Below, piece by piece: positions 9,256-19,505 of a stretch of 64,000 nt of DNA. Where the stretch lies: contig OY987302.1 in the NCBI GenBank assembly GCA_963920635.1, forward strand, positions 41,915,500 to 41,979,499, in the 5' to 3' direction. How positions within the stretch are numbered: the first letter of the stretch is position 1; each line of letters opens with the position of its first letter. Under the pieces are notes generated by a model that had not been told where the DNA came from, did no database searches, and worked only from the letters and a program-made list of their open reading frames with translations. A program made the position numbers and the translations under genes. This DNA comes from Pseudeuparius sepicola. Taxonomy: Eukaryota > Arthropoda > Insecta > Coleoptera > Anthribidae.

Positions 9256-10570
9256 CTAATAACGCTACTAACGAACCTACAAACATCAACTAACCGTTAC
9301 ATTCGAAGGTGATAGGCACTTTTTCATAGCTGTTCAACATGATGAAGTTGTTTTATACTGGTAAAACTACATTAGAAACACTATCAATATTTACTTATAA
9401 GTTTCGCGACTTTAGAGAAATATTAAAGGTTTCAGAAACGTTGCTGCCACTACAAAAATTACTGGAAAGTGAATGTAACTTTGAAGTAGGATTTTAGTAA
9501 TGCTAGTTTGTCTCTGCTACTATAATTTGCCACGTATAAGTTCTCATTACTATAAAGTCATTCCGCGGGTAATTCTAACGTTCCCGATACCGAAAAAAGA
9601 TACGATAAAGACGCAAACTATGAAGTAGCTATTAGCAGTTGTTAATACGTGGCAGCTACTATAATTTTTGTGTAACAAGTAATTTCTGCTTAAAAGTCGC
9701 AGATTTATTAGAGGTTACATAATAGCTACATATTCGAAGTTCCGGTCTCAATTGTGACAACTTTGGTGCTAGTTGGGAATGGCAACCAGTGCGGCAGCTT
9801 TCATATGAGGGGGAAATCACTGGCAAAATTTTCAATTTAGGGGAAAATTTTATTCTGATAAAAAATAATTGTTTAATATAAGATTGGCATGGAGCTTCCT
9901 CTTCTTAACATCTCATGTAGATGTATTCCATAATTTCTTTATTGTGATGATTTTGCTTAGAATTAACTGAGGGATTAACAATTGGATTAATATTTTTCCG
10001 TGATTTAACAAATTAGTAGGTATTGTCTAGTATTGAAGGGTAATACCACGAGAACTTAAAAATTATCGATAATTTTAAACCACAACTGGTATTTAGAGGA
10101 ATATTTCACGGATTCAAAAACATCAAATCTCTTCAAAACATTGCATTTTGATAATCAATCAGCTTGTCAAATCTGAATGTTGATACTGGTTGTCCTGACG
10201 AGGTGGTATATTTACTTTGATATTCTCAGGAGTAATATAAGTGGTTTGCCTGTTATCGATATTGATAATACCTTTCATTAATTTTATGAATTATAATACC
10301 AAAGCTGAAAATACCACGACTGTGCAGCAGGAGTGGTATTTTTTTAGCACTGGGATTATAATCAGTTAGCTATGACTTGTAAATTAACGCAAGTTATTAT
10401 CTGATTATTAGGCATATCACGAGTTGTAGGTATATAGGAAGGGGATTTAACAACAATTAGTAATTTAATTATTCAGTGTATATGCACCCATATTTTAACA
10501 ACCAAAGTTCTTAATAAATTAACTACAAAAAATATAAATATTTCCCTTTTCGAAAATGTGGTTTTAAAAA
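9256..10570. other. no gene seen
   Basis: AT-rich intronic sequence of nucleobindin. AATACCACGA-like phrases recur between 10030 and 10345, with the inverse phrase AGTGGTATT near 10331, which may mark an old repeat. Nothing firmer can be supported. Confidence 0.4.
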
Positions 10571-10580
10571 TAAAAAAAAG

Positions 10581-10650
10581 TACAAGCGGGATTTGACCGG
10601 GACCTCTCGCACCCAAAGAGAGAATCATTCCCCTAGGCCATTGAGATGCT
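10581..10650 (-). pseudogene. tRNA-Pro (TGG)-derived pseudogene or SINE head
   Basis: On the - strand the sequence contains TGGCCTAGGGG (A box), GATTCTCTCTTTGGGTGCGA (anticodon arm, anticodon TGG at 10613-10615) and GGTCAAATCCCGC (B box). It follows the insect tRNA-Pro pattern closely, but the T-loop region lacks bases (GGTCAAATCC rather than GGTTCAAATCC) and the two acceptor ends do not pair. So it is a dead copy or the head of a tRNA-derived SINE. Confidence 0.72.
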
Positions 10651-10659
10651 ATGTAAAAT

Positions 10660-11840
10660 TTACCTAACTAGCCGCATTTAAATTTTATTGCTGAAATCAT
10701 CACTTGATTGGTTAATAGGTATTTCCCAAATGTCATTTCGTTGGTTCATATTGGCAGGCATTGAATTCTCCATTTTATATATTCCAAAATCGAAAATTAT
10801 TTGTTATATTTTTTATAACTTGACACATACCTAAAGACCTGAACTGTATTAAGTATACCGCGTGATGCATGATACATCTGCTTAGGAAAATATTTTATAG
10901 GAAATCCAATATAAATTTTTAGGAGTCAATTAGTGTCAATTATTGGCTCCCGAAACCTTTCTTGAAACTCTTTAAAGTTCTGGATCAGTCAAGAATACCT
11001 GCTACCAACATTGAACGCTTCCTACTAAATCATTTTAAAGTTATTTGCAAATTGTTTGCAAAACCAGATCTTCAAAAATATATGTGTGTCAACATAATGT
11101 CGTGTCAATAATTTTGATAGCTGCTGGTGGCTTAAGTATTACCCCCATTAAAAATTAAAACATTCATTGCTGGCAGTTATTCTTGTCTAATCAAGTATTT
11201 TAAAGTTTTAGCAAAATTAATTTCTATAAAATTAATAGGGGAGCCAATAATTTGCCTCCTTTTAAAATTAATATTGTTCTATACCTATGTATGTAGACTC
11301 TGTCTTAAGCCGATTGATCACCCCAATCACCCTCCCGTTTGTATTCTTTAGACTTTGAATTTTATCTATTCTATGTTTCTATACGATTAGTTCAGTGCAA
11401 ATGTGCTTAACATGGGGTTGAACTAAAATTTTGTTGTGTAAAATCCTATGGCCTACGTTAAAAAAACACCCTATATAAAAAATAACGTAGCAGGTACCTA
11501 TTATATTTACTTACCTAATTTAACCAGAGAGGCCGGGCCAGCATAATCCACTTTATTTCTTACTAAGTGAAATTAAAAGGAAACTATCCACTATCACTAA
11601 ATTCAAGCCAAATGAAATTCACCGTAACCCTTAACCAAATGGATTTTTAAAATTAGTACACACTTTCACTGCTCCGATCTTATTAGAATAACAACCAAGA
11701 CCAAGGGAGAAGCAGAAATATACACAAAGTTATGTAGCCACTGGAAATGATAGAAGTCTAATGTTTGCAACTCCCAGGCCACCCAGCCAACCAGAGTATA
11801 AGGAAATCACGTAGTATGCGCGCCACTAAAGAAGGTGTCA
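10660..11840. other. no gene seen; 3' LTR of the BEL element not found
   Basis: AT-rich intronic sequence. A second LTR was expected left of 11841 for the BEL/Pao element but no match to the sequence at 17298 onward was recognised. Confidence 0.4.
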
Positions 11841-12377
11841 TCATAACTGTCGCCTCAGTAACATAGTAAGAATAATTTGGGAAAGTCGGGTTAGAATCAC
11901 ACTGCTCTCGGAATTGACCTTTTGCACTCCCGCACTTACTGACGTAGCGTGCACACCCGCACTCTCTGGTGCAGAGCTTTCTTCACGAGATTCCGAAGTA
12001 GCAGACTCTTCTGATGACTCCCGACACTCCATCGCGAACAGGCGTTGAATGGGTCTCAGCAGTACACCACGCGCCGTATGAACTAGCGCAACACGGACCT
12101 TTTCATCTCTTCCAGGGAATAGCTCGAGGACACGTCCAATCGGCCAATCCAGTCGCTTCTTCCCATCACTCCCTACCAAAACAATGTCGCCACAACGAAT
12201 CTTTCCAGTCGATTGGCCGCTACCATTGAACCTCAGTTGACCCAAATATTCTGATCGGAAACGTCGGCGCAAATCGTCACATAATCTCTGACTGTACCTT
12301 GCTTTACGGCATAGGGAACTACGATCAACTGCGGCGCAATCCGGAACCCCAGACGCTCGAAGTTCTCGTAGAAACAT
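11841..12377 (-). pseudogene. BEL/Pao integrase C-terminal domain
   Basis: The segment carries the family's FLRELRASGVP phrase, then LCDDLRRRFRSEYLGQL, GDIVLVG and the WPIGRVLELFPG block followed by LLRPIQRL. It is in the same frame as the integrase core but separated from it by one TAA stop near 12404. The tail after RPIQRL is Ser/Glu-rich and ends at a stop at 11841. Confidence 0.88.
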
Positions 12378-12419
12378 TCCTGGGGTTAGAACGCCTAAGT
12401 CTCTCAGATCGGTCGAAAC

Positions 12420-12857
12420 TTACGTGATGGGTCTAGAGTTGATCACGTCTTCACATTCGCACATCAAAGTTGACAGATCTTCGAATGAAAAACACGCGTT
12501 GCCAAGAACCTTTCGCAATAGACGTTTAAGGATACCGATAAGTCGTTCCCAAAATCCACCCCACCAGGCGGCAGTGGAAGGATTAAAGCACCAAACAATC
12601 CTTTGCGTCGTGGCGTATTCCGAAACACAAACCCAGTCCAAACTCGCGAGCGCATTCTCCGCACCGACAAAGTTCATCCTGTTGTCACTGTAAATCGTGT
12701 GGGGTCGACCTCTTCTGGCCACAAAACGTCGTAGGGCTTTCATAAAACAGGAAGTCGACAATGACATCGCTAGTTCCAGGTGCACCGCCCGATATATCGC
12801 GCACGTAAATAGACACACCCACACCTTTTCTCCCGATCTCAGGAACAAAGGGCCAGC
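12420..12857 (-). pseudogene. BEL/Pao integrase core, second part
   Basis: It holds FTCAIYRAVHLEL, the second catalytic Asp in YSDNRMNFVGA, the catalytic Glu in GGFWERLI, and the conserved NSRPIT. The first catalytic Asp (GVDF) lies on the other side of the 12858-13221 insertion. A TAA directly follows SRPIT. Confidence 0.88.
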
Positions 12858-13221
12858 ATGAACTGTGGTGCTCTTTTGGAACAGATAAACTTTTTAGTTC
12901 CTTTGCGCAGGACACGTCACACTGTCCTTTTTCATGTTAGGAGACATCGAACAAACTATGGACAGAGGGCAGTTGTTGACCGCTTGTGTTATAATTACAA
13001 CCGTTTCTTTTCCGATTGTGATGTTTTCAGCACAAGTTTGTACACTTTTAAACATGGTCTGAGATTTGGTCTCATGTAGGTCTGTGACCTCGGCCAGAAT
13101 CTTGGCCTTGGTAATTGTTGTATTGTCTTTTTTTTATATATAATTAGGTACTATTTGGAATGAAAACCATTCCGTAATGTATTAATTGTAGTAAATAAAT
13201 AAATGAATAAATAAATAAAAT
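12858..13221 (+). mobile_element. 364-bp insertion with AATAAATA tail, inside the integrase
   Basis: BEL integrase sequence breaks off at GGCCAGC (ending 12857) and resumes at AAAATCCAC (from 13222), so the joined reading is GVDF-AGP as in intact relatives. The inserted DNA ends in a (TAAA/AATAAATA)n tract at about 13190-13221, typical of a non-LTR retrotransposon or SINE 3' tail on the + strand. No domain is recognisable. Confidence 0.7.
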
Positions 13222-13983
13222 AAAATCCACGCCTGTAATCTCAAATGGCGCCGCATCTCGCACTCGATTGGCAGGTAATGCAGGACTCTCTTCTTGAAAC
13301 GGTTTGCTGTCTTGTTTCCGACAAGTGATACAACGAGATAAAGCTGAACGAATGACTCGCCTTCCTCCAAGAACCCAGTATCTCTCTCGAAGCAACCCCA
13401 ACATTCCCTGTGAACCAACATGTAAAGACTTTTCGTGAAGATCAAAAATCATCCGTTGGACTAAGAGGTGCTTTCCAGGTAAAACAACTGGGAATCGAAA
13501 ACATTCGGTGTCTTCTCTGTTCGAAATCCGAGTTTTCAAACGAATCAACCCGGCTTGGTCTTTGAAGGGATGCAACGTTCGAAGGCGTTGATCGGTTTCC
13601 CCTTCAAAACATTCCTTTTGAACCATTTGCCAAACGAATACTTCAGCTGCATCAATTTTGGCTACAGTTAAGGTACCGGTCTTTTGTTGCGGGTCCCTAA
13701 CATTGTCGATGAAACGATGAGTCCAAGCAATCATCCTCAACGTCTTTCCAAATTTTGAGAAATAACACAGATGCCACGGATCGCCATTTGTGTCCAACAT
13801 AGAGACCACTACTCCTTTCTTCTTTTCTCGGAGTACTTCTTCGTTGGCCATCAGTTCGTCACAAGGCCATCGAACAGGATCTTTGTACAACCACTTGGGG
13901 CCCTCCCACCATCTCGAGTCATACAGACGTTGAGGTGAACAACTACGCGAAGGAAGGTCCGCTGGGTTCAGAGAACCAGGCAA
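13222..13983 (-). pseudogene. BEL/Pao pol: RNase H end and integrase zinc-binding domain
   Basis: It begins with the family phrase PGSLNPADLPSR and WWEGPKWL. The HHCC zinc-binding module follows (His in LHVGSQGMLGLLRERYWV, then CITCRK), and it ends with EITGVDF, the first integrase catalytic Asp, at the insertion boundary. Reading on into the insertion gives an unrelated tail that stops at 13144. Confidence 0.88.
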
Positions 13984-14001
13984 GTGGTTCCAACATTCGG
14001 T

Positions 14002-14535
14002 TCATGTCAATGACCTGATATCTTTTACCCTGTTTCCAACAAAGGTGGCCCATTCCTCGAATATGCGGATCCACGACACAACTGTTGATGAGTCGCTCCA
14101 ATAGTGAACCTCGACCTCACTATCAAAATCTTGTAGTTCAAGCCTTGGAATTGTGACTTCCTTGAGAGGAACAACCCGAGCTCTTGCAGCGATCAGAGAC
14201 ACCGACACCTTGTCCTCAGATTCCGTATGCAGGAAAACGACCGCGGCGTACGCGTCCTTGCTAGCATCGCAGAAAACTTGAACACTCCTATGACGTGCCT
14301 CTCCAGGACCAGCTTTGACCCACCTAGGTATTTGTATCTTGAACAAAAAAGACAAACCTAACGCCCATTCTTGGAAAACACGTACGATGTCTTCGTCCAC
14401 TTGAACGTCCCAACTTATCTTTTTACTCCAGGTTAGCTGCAACAGGATTTTTGGCTGAAGCGCGGCAGGGCAGGTGTACCTTATTGGGTCATATATCCTT
14501 TGTGCCGCAGAAAGGATCAATCTCTTCGTGACCAC
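14002..14535 (-). pseudogene. BEL/Pao pol: RNase H region
   Basis: Family phrases are present: IYDP near the start, CPAALQPKILLQ, WDVQVDEDI, FCDASKDAYAAVVFL, VVPLKEVTIPRLELQ and WSDSSTVVSWI. The stretch between LELQ and the DSEVEVHYWSDS segment is shorter than in relatives, which suggests a small deletion. It is separated from the next segment (13983) by a stop and frame change. Confidence 0.85.
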
Positions 14536-14776
14536 CTTGCTTTCAACAACCTCGACTTTGAAACACCTTTCGGGACATCTTTATTCGCTTCCCAAATCAA
14601 TTCCAAGACTGGAACAGAACGCTCTTTTTCAGATTCCTCACGCTTCGTGCACTCTCACCCTCTCAGTTCGAACTTCGCCTCATCCATGACAGACACGGAT
14701 TCCTTGATGAAAGTTTCGAGGGATGTCTGGTCTGTAAGGCTGTTGTCGACATAAAAGCTACGTGTCGACATAAAAG
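14536..14776 (-). pseudogene. BEL/Pao reverse transcriptase, active-site segment, broken
   Basis: The - strand reads FYVDNSLTDQTSLETF, the motif-C region, with YVDN where active BEL enzymes have YVDD. Downstream the frame meets a stop after EAKFELRG. Just upstream a 19-bp stretch (14744-14762) is repeated exactly in tandem (14763-14781), which shifts the frame at the active site. Confidence 0.8.
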
Positions 14777-15085
14777 CTACGTGTCCACCGTCTTTTTGCT
14801 ATATGGGACGTCAGAATTATCACACTTTTCTGCACAAGTTCGAAGGTGGTGGTCGATAGTTGCCCCCAGTAGAAATGGGCTTGAGCTCACGCCAAAAACC
14901 ACACGCCTATGACGAAACACGACTCGCTTCCCTTCTGGACTCGTCCAAAGAAACCGCAGGAAATCCCGGTCTGCTTCATTAATCCCAACTTGCAGAAAGG
15001 CCCTCTTTGCGTCTGACACAACACCCAGCTTAGCCATTCGAAAGCGCAGCAACAGAGAAGGAACTGATTCTATCAGAAACGTCAA
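14777..15085 (-). pseudogene. BEL/Pao reverse transcriptase, motif A-B segment
   Basis: Contains LIESVPSLLLRFR, the motif-A Asp in VVSDAKRAFLQ, and VVFGVSSSPFLLGATI (motif B). It is out of frame with the preceding segment, and about 18 residues normally present between FDVS and LIE are missing. Confidence 0.88.
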
Positions 15086-15863
15086 AAACCGGTCTGATCC
15101 TTGTGGTGCTTCCTTCTTTTATGACTGGCCGGTGCGCTAGGTAATGACAAGGTTCAGTATCAAACTGTTCTTCAGAGACCTTTTCTATGATGTACTCAGA
15201 TTGCCATTCTTCGAAAACTTGCTCATAATCCCCTAAAATGTCCTTTGACTTCAAACGATTCAAAGTAGATTCCAACCTCTTTTCTGCCAATATATAGTTG
15301 GATGGTAGGGGTGGATGTCCCTCCAACCACGGCAACCTTACGACATACCGCCCCTGCTCGTCTCGTCTAACAGTCTGCAGGAAGAGTTCCTTTGCCGCTA
15401 ACTCCAACTGCGCACGAGTTTTTCTTTCTGTGGAGTCAATGATTCCTAAGGCGTCCAGGTCCCATAACTTTGTAATGGGTGCATCGTTCACGTATAATGA
15501 CAGAACAGTTATCGCTGAGCTAGTCTCTGTCTCACATGTTGAATCTCGACCAATAAGAGTCCAACCCAGGATGGTTTCCATCGTGCTCCAACCATATCTT
15601 AAATCCACCTTGCGTCCGGTGTAAAGTTTGCCCAAAATGTCGGCGTCCAACAAAACCTTGATAGGCCCAGAATTAAAAACATCTGACAACTTAATGCCAT
15701 GAGACTCTAGCTCGCTCATCCACTCTCCCTGATGAATGGGATAAACTGCGTTACAAATCTCGGGATGATCTAATCTGCTCAGAACACAACGCCCTCTATC
15801 ATCAGTCAACCGAATCTCGTAACGAGAATGTTGTTGCGGACAAGTGACCAGTCCACCAAACAA
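15030..15863 (-). pseudogene. BEL/Pao protease-RT linker and RT fingers
   Basis: The start resembles the end of the BEL protease domain (PIKVLLDADILGKLYTG, then ILGWTLIG). The catalytic D-S/T-G segment of the aspartic protease is not visible and seems deleted. The RT N terminus follows: CHYLAHRPVIKEGSTTRIR and PVFDVSDR. A frameshift separates it from the gag/zinc-knuckle frame. Confidence 0.85.
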
Positions 15864-17202
15864 GCTGTGGACAACCGTTTCGTAGCGGCTGTGTACACAT
15901 TAACGAGACATGTAGCTTTCCACAAATCGCACATCTCTGCTTACTCCGACATCTTCTTGAAATGTGACCGGGTGTCAAACATCTGAAACGCGCACTCTTT
16001 TTGACGAGGAGTTCCCTACGCTGCTCTAGAGTTAGCCCCTGTGCCTTACAACAACTGACGCTCGCATGATCCCCATCGCAAAAAACGCATTTTCCTACGT
16101 CCGAATTTACAAGACAGGCCGCAGTAGCCATTTTTTGCTCAGGAACCTGTTGTGGTCTGTTCTTGTTGGGTGCCGCCGCCGATTTGCCTGATACCTCCTT
16201 GCTTAATCCAAACTTATCAGTCGCGAGAACAATGCGTTATTAATTCTCTACTTCTCGTTCTAAGAACCGCATAATGTTCTCTAACCGATTTTGTAGTGGT
16301 GATTGTTCGGAAAACTCTACGTTATTCGCTTCGCAAACCCCAGACAACTCACCTGAACGTTGCCAGGCCCGCAGCAAACCTTCTGGCAGACATGACTCGA
16401 TGAGTGGAAACAATATGGCGGCGCAATTTGTCTTGGTAATCCCTAGTATTTCTAGCGCCCTTATCTGTATCTCAATGTGATTGTAAAGCAAAGAAATGTC
16501 GACGTCTCCACGAGCTACAGAGTTACTCAAAATCAGTTTTAACAATTCGCGCACGTACACCTCGATTTGCAGGTCTTCCCTACCATACCTCGTTTTCAAG
16601 CAGTCCACCATATTTTCGTAATTTTCCACCATCGCAGGAAAACTATCTACGACGCGCCTAGCTCTGCTACCTGATACAGTGGCCTGCTCTAAGTAGGCAA
16701 TCTTGTCCCGTACGTCTATGCTTTGGTCTTCATGCATCTTTCGAAATTGTGCCCAAAAACTCAACCAACCTTTTATTTCGCCGCTAAATCTTTTTCTTTC
16801 AATTCTAGGTAACTTAAAATTAAGCCTACCCGTGCCTCCACCTCGGCCTCCACTGTTACTTCTACTACCTGCTGCCTCCGAGACGTCCTTATTGGTGTCG
16901 ATGTCACACTTACCTAGGAGGGCATGAGATTTTATTCGTAGGGTCGTCTACCTTTTTAAATAAATGTCGCTTTCACTGACGTCTTTTTCCAGTGTATCTT
17001 CACTTGCATCTTGCTCCAGTAGCATGGAATATACAGCCTCGTTTACGACGTTTATTTCTCCGTATTTTTTATGCACAATTTCCCAGCAGATTTCAACATA
17101 ATCTAAATTAGGCGTCTGTGCCGACAATACTGCTTCCAACTCGTTCATGGACCGAGTAAAAGTGCCGCGAAGCACTTTGCGATTTTTCTTGGCAGCTTCC
17201 AT
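15802..17202 (-). pseudogene. BEL/Pao gag with zinc knuckles, two stop sites
   Basis: The best start is the ATG at 17202-17200 (MEAAKKNRKVLRG). The frame continues through a capsid-like region (SFWAQFRKMHED, KIAYLEQA, LKTRYGRED) to the nucleocapsid CVFCDGDHASVSC and RCLTPGHISRRC knuckles and CAICGKLH near 15930-16090. All pieces are in one frame, interrupted only by a TAG at about 16948-16950 and a double TAATAA at about 16240-16245. So decay of gag is mild. Confidence 0.85.
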
Positions 17203-17274
17203 ATTATAGCCTAAAGTAGTAGGCTTCCAATAACATGAGCACAATCCAGAACACTCACGTGAACACGTCCCGCC

Positions 17275-17292
17275 GTCCTGTCACGGTCGCCA
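17275..17292 (-). other. candidate primer-binding site of the BEL element
   Basis: On the - strand TGGCGACCGTGACAGGAC starts with the TGG expected opposite a tRNA CCA end. It sits 5 bp inside the presumed 5' LTR boundary (TGT at 17298) and just before gag. I did not identify the priming tRNA with certainty. Confidence 0.6.
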
Positions 17293-17297
17293 CTAAA

Positions 17298-17530
17298 TGT
17301 AGTGTCCCTCCAGACACTCCACCGGCTGCCTCGGGACACTAGTTCGAAATAAATTATCGCGGGACAATGAACTGTTTTTATTACAACGCAAAGATAAATC
17401 GTACAGTCAAATTCTATGACAGTGACAATAGACCAACCTGACCGCAATAATCATATATATAGGGCGCTCGTGTCTCTCACACCTAGTATTTACACCTACT
17501 TTTCACAACAAACAACACTGCACATTCTTC
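17298..17530 (-). repeat. presumed 5' LTR of the BEL element
   Basis: The inner edge is TGT at 17298-17300 on the + strand. The sequence contains TAGTGTCCC...GGGACACTA and an ATATATAG TATA-like box near 17456, oriented mainly as expected for an LTR. The outer edge is not fixed because no second LTR is available for comparison. Confidence 0.45.
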
Positions 17531-17765
17531 AACATTTAACCTTTTCAGCATTGATTGAGCTGCTGCATATTCAAGAATTCTCATTTTTTAATATTACACA
17601 TTTTGAGGAGCTGTTGAGTAAACTCACCTGCTTAGGTAACCTCATTTGTAAAATTCCACTGGGATGTCATTACATTGATTTCAACATAATACTCTCAGGC
17701 TCATTGTTTCAACTTATTAGTTACTTTTGCTTACATGAAACAATAAACGAATATAATTTTATCAG

Positions 17766-18222
17766 GAAATGGATGAGAAACACAAAAAACACGAACGCTT
17801 ACATCAACCCGGCCACAAAGCTCAACTGGAGGAAGTGTGGGAGGAACAGGACCAAATGCAACAAGACTTTGACCCTAAAACTTTCTTCATGCTCCATGAT
17901 GTAGACGGCAACGGTCTTTGGGATCAAGATGAAGTCAAAGCATTGTTCATCAAGGAGCTAGACAAAATGTACCAGCAGGGGGCACCCGAGGACGACATGA
18001 GGGAACGTATAGAGGAAATGGAGAGGATGAGAGAGAGCGTTTTCCGGGAGATGGACAGAAACCGGGATGGCTTTATCGATTTTGAGGAGTTCTTGCAGGA
18101 GACAAAATCAAACGACTTTAAAGAAGACAATGGGTGGCAGTCAATCGATGAACAAAGGCCATATACTGATGAAGAGTTGGCTGAATATGTTAGGATGCAC
18201 CAGGCTAATCAGATCCCACAGG
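17766..18222 (+). CDS. NUCB1: nucleobindin, coding exon 3: two EF-hands
   Basis: Acceptor TTTTATCAG|GAA; donor CAGG|GTGAGT; enters in phase 0 and leaves in phase 1. Residues about 199-351. It continues the family signature HQPGHKAQLEEVWEE and DFDPKTFFMLHD. EF-hand 1 loop DVDGNGLWDQDE is at residues about 243-254 and EF-hand 2 loop DRNRDGFIDFEE at about 295-306; both have all acidic Ca2+ ligands at positions 1, 3, 5, 9 and 12 or acceptable substitutes, with Trp at position 8 of the first loop. Between them lies the charged EDDMRERIEEMERMRE helix. The ending RPYTDEELAEY corresponds to the family's conserved segment after EF-hand 2. Reading past the donor gives a false extension to 18296. Confidence 0.95.
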
Positions 18223-18603
18223 GTGAGTTTGTGTTTATCCTAGACAGTTGTTTAGAATGGGGTCCCTCTAGACTCTGGTCCGCGTTTGCAAAGTAGTACA
18301 TTTGTCTAAACTATTTTCGATCAAGCAGAGGAATTGTTCAGTCTTGTTCTCTCTCTTTTTTATCACCACATATTTCCAGCAGCTCACATTAGTGTCACAG
18401 GAAGTTTCAAAGGTCGAAAAAGTAGAAAGAAGTGAGTGGAATGTAAAAACTTTGTATCTTTAGAGCAGTCTGGAAAACTTTTGGAGTGGCATTTGGGGAT
18501 TGATTTGCTCTGGATTGTGAGACTCAGGTATAGAAACAGGACTTGATTTGGTGTCTTACAGTGTGATTTATAAGCAAGATTGTAAAAATCACCACCTATA
18601 AAG

Positions 18604-19505
18604 TACCGTCAAAGTGGGTGACTTGACAACAATTTTGACTTATCTGTCATTGTCCAAGCAAGACAATTAAAATTTGGTTAAAAAAAAATAAGCGAAACTT
18701 ACATATGACCTTAAGGAAGAATATTGCTAGGTCAAAAGCTTAATTAGTCCCATTTGTTTTGAAAAAAATATATAAATAGAACATTTTCAAGTCACCCGCT
18801 ATCCGGGTGACTTGAAAAACTACAGTAAAACTGGTATAATGAGCTAGTTACCCATTGTAAAGGGTAAGTTGACAACAAATTTAGCATTTTAAAAATAATT
18901 GGAGTAGGTGGAACCCACCAATTTTTCTGGGATGTTTGTTATTAATTTTTCTCCACAATGTTGATAGGAGAATATTGAATGTTTCCTAGCTATTGCAAAA
19001 ATCATACCCCTTCTGATTTGCATTAGTGCATCTTCTAGTGTTTCTTTTGAATACCGGACATAGTGGTTGCGACCTCCTATTTTACGTTTATATTTTTGGT
19101 GCATTTTTTCAAGTCACACTAGAAAGGTAACAAAAATTTAAATCAACTTCAGAAATATCATTAAAATTATGGGAAAGTAAGGTTAGGATCTTCAAAAGAA
19201 CTCTTTTCTCGTTCTGCAAATGAAAATACATATCTTATTGACAATCCTGAATACCAGGTACTTAAAAGTTTGCGGAATTTAAGAAAACAACTATTTTCTC
19301 AAAATTTTCAACAATTTTTCACAGAACGATCGGTCATATTAACATCACACTAACAAAAGAAACTAGCAGGCTTGGGCCCTTAGTAGCCATATGCAAATTG
19401 ACAAACTTATGTCCCTCACTGACAAATGGCAATAAATGTAAATCTGGGGCCACGCAGAATATTATCAAGTCATCCTGTGGTTTGAAGTCACCTACTTTGA
19501 CGGTA
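18604..19505 (-). mobile_element. pogo-like non-autonomous element in nucleobindin intron 3
   Basis: Ends are TACCGTCAAAGTGGGTGACT (18604 on) and its complement AGTCACCTACTTTGACGGTA (to 19505); the terminal TA fits a TA target duplication of the Tc1/mariner/pogo group. Internal GGGTGACTTG-type phrases repeat near 18784-18820. Only a DNA-binding-domain reading frame (18889-19104) is left inside; the catalytic part is absent. Confidence 0.75.
18889..19104 (-). pseudogene. psq/pogo-type helix-turn-helix fragment
   Basis: The 71-residue frame begins MHQKYKRKIGGRNHYVRYSK followed by TLEDALMQIRRGM and an IARKHSI turn. This is the pattern of pipsqueak-type HTH domains at the N terminus of pogo/Tigger transposases (KYKRK...LxxALxxIxxGxxSxxxAxxxxxI). 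No DDE domain follows. Call rests on pattern recognition. Confidence 0.6.

Larger units (their letters stand above)
11841..17530 (-). mobile_element. decayed BEL/Pao LTR retrotransposon in nucleobindin intron 2
   Basis: Read on the - strand from right to left: presumed 5' LTR (17298 to about 17530), primer-binding site (17275-17292), gag (17202 down), zinc knuckles, protease remnant, reverse transcriptase, RNase H, integrase zinc finger, integrase core and C-terminal domain, in the BEL/Pao order. It has several in-frame stops, frameshifts, at least two small deletions, a 19-bp duplication and a 364-bp insertion, so it cannot move by itself. It is antisense to nucleobindin. The outer LTR edge is uncertain and no left LTR was found. 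Confidence 0.9.

Noticed and set aside
11300..11840. Left LTR of the BEL element
   Set aside because: Searched by eye for matches to the sequence at 17298-17530; only a short CGCCACTAAA likeness near 11820, not enough.
17416..17904. 162-codon + strand frame upstream of exon 3
   Set aside because: Runs through LTR and intron, overlaps exon 3 in the wrong frame and shows no domain.
17769..18296. Unspliced 175-codon EF-hand protein
   Set aside because: The EF-hand part is nucleobindin exon 3; residues after 18222 are intron translation beyond a GTGAGT donor.
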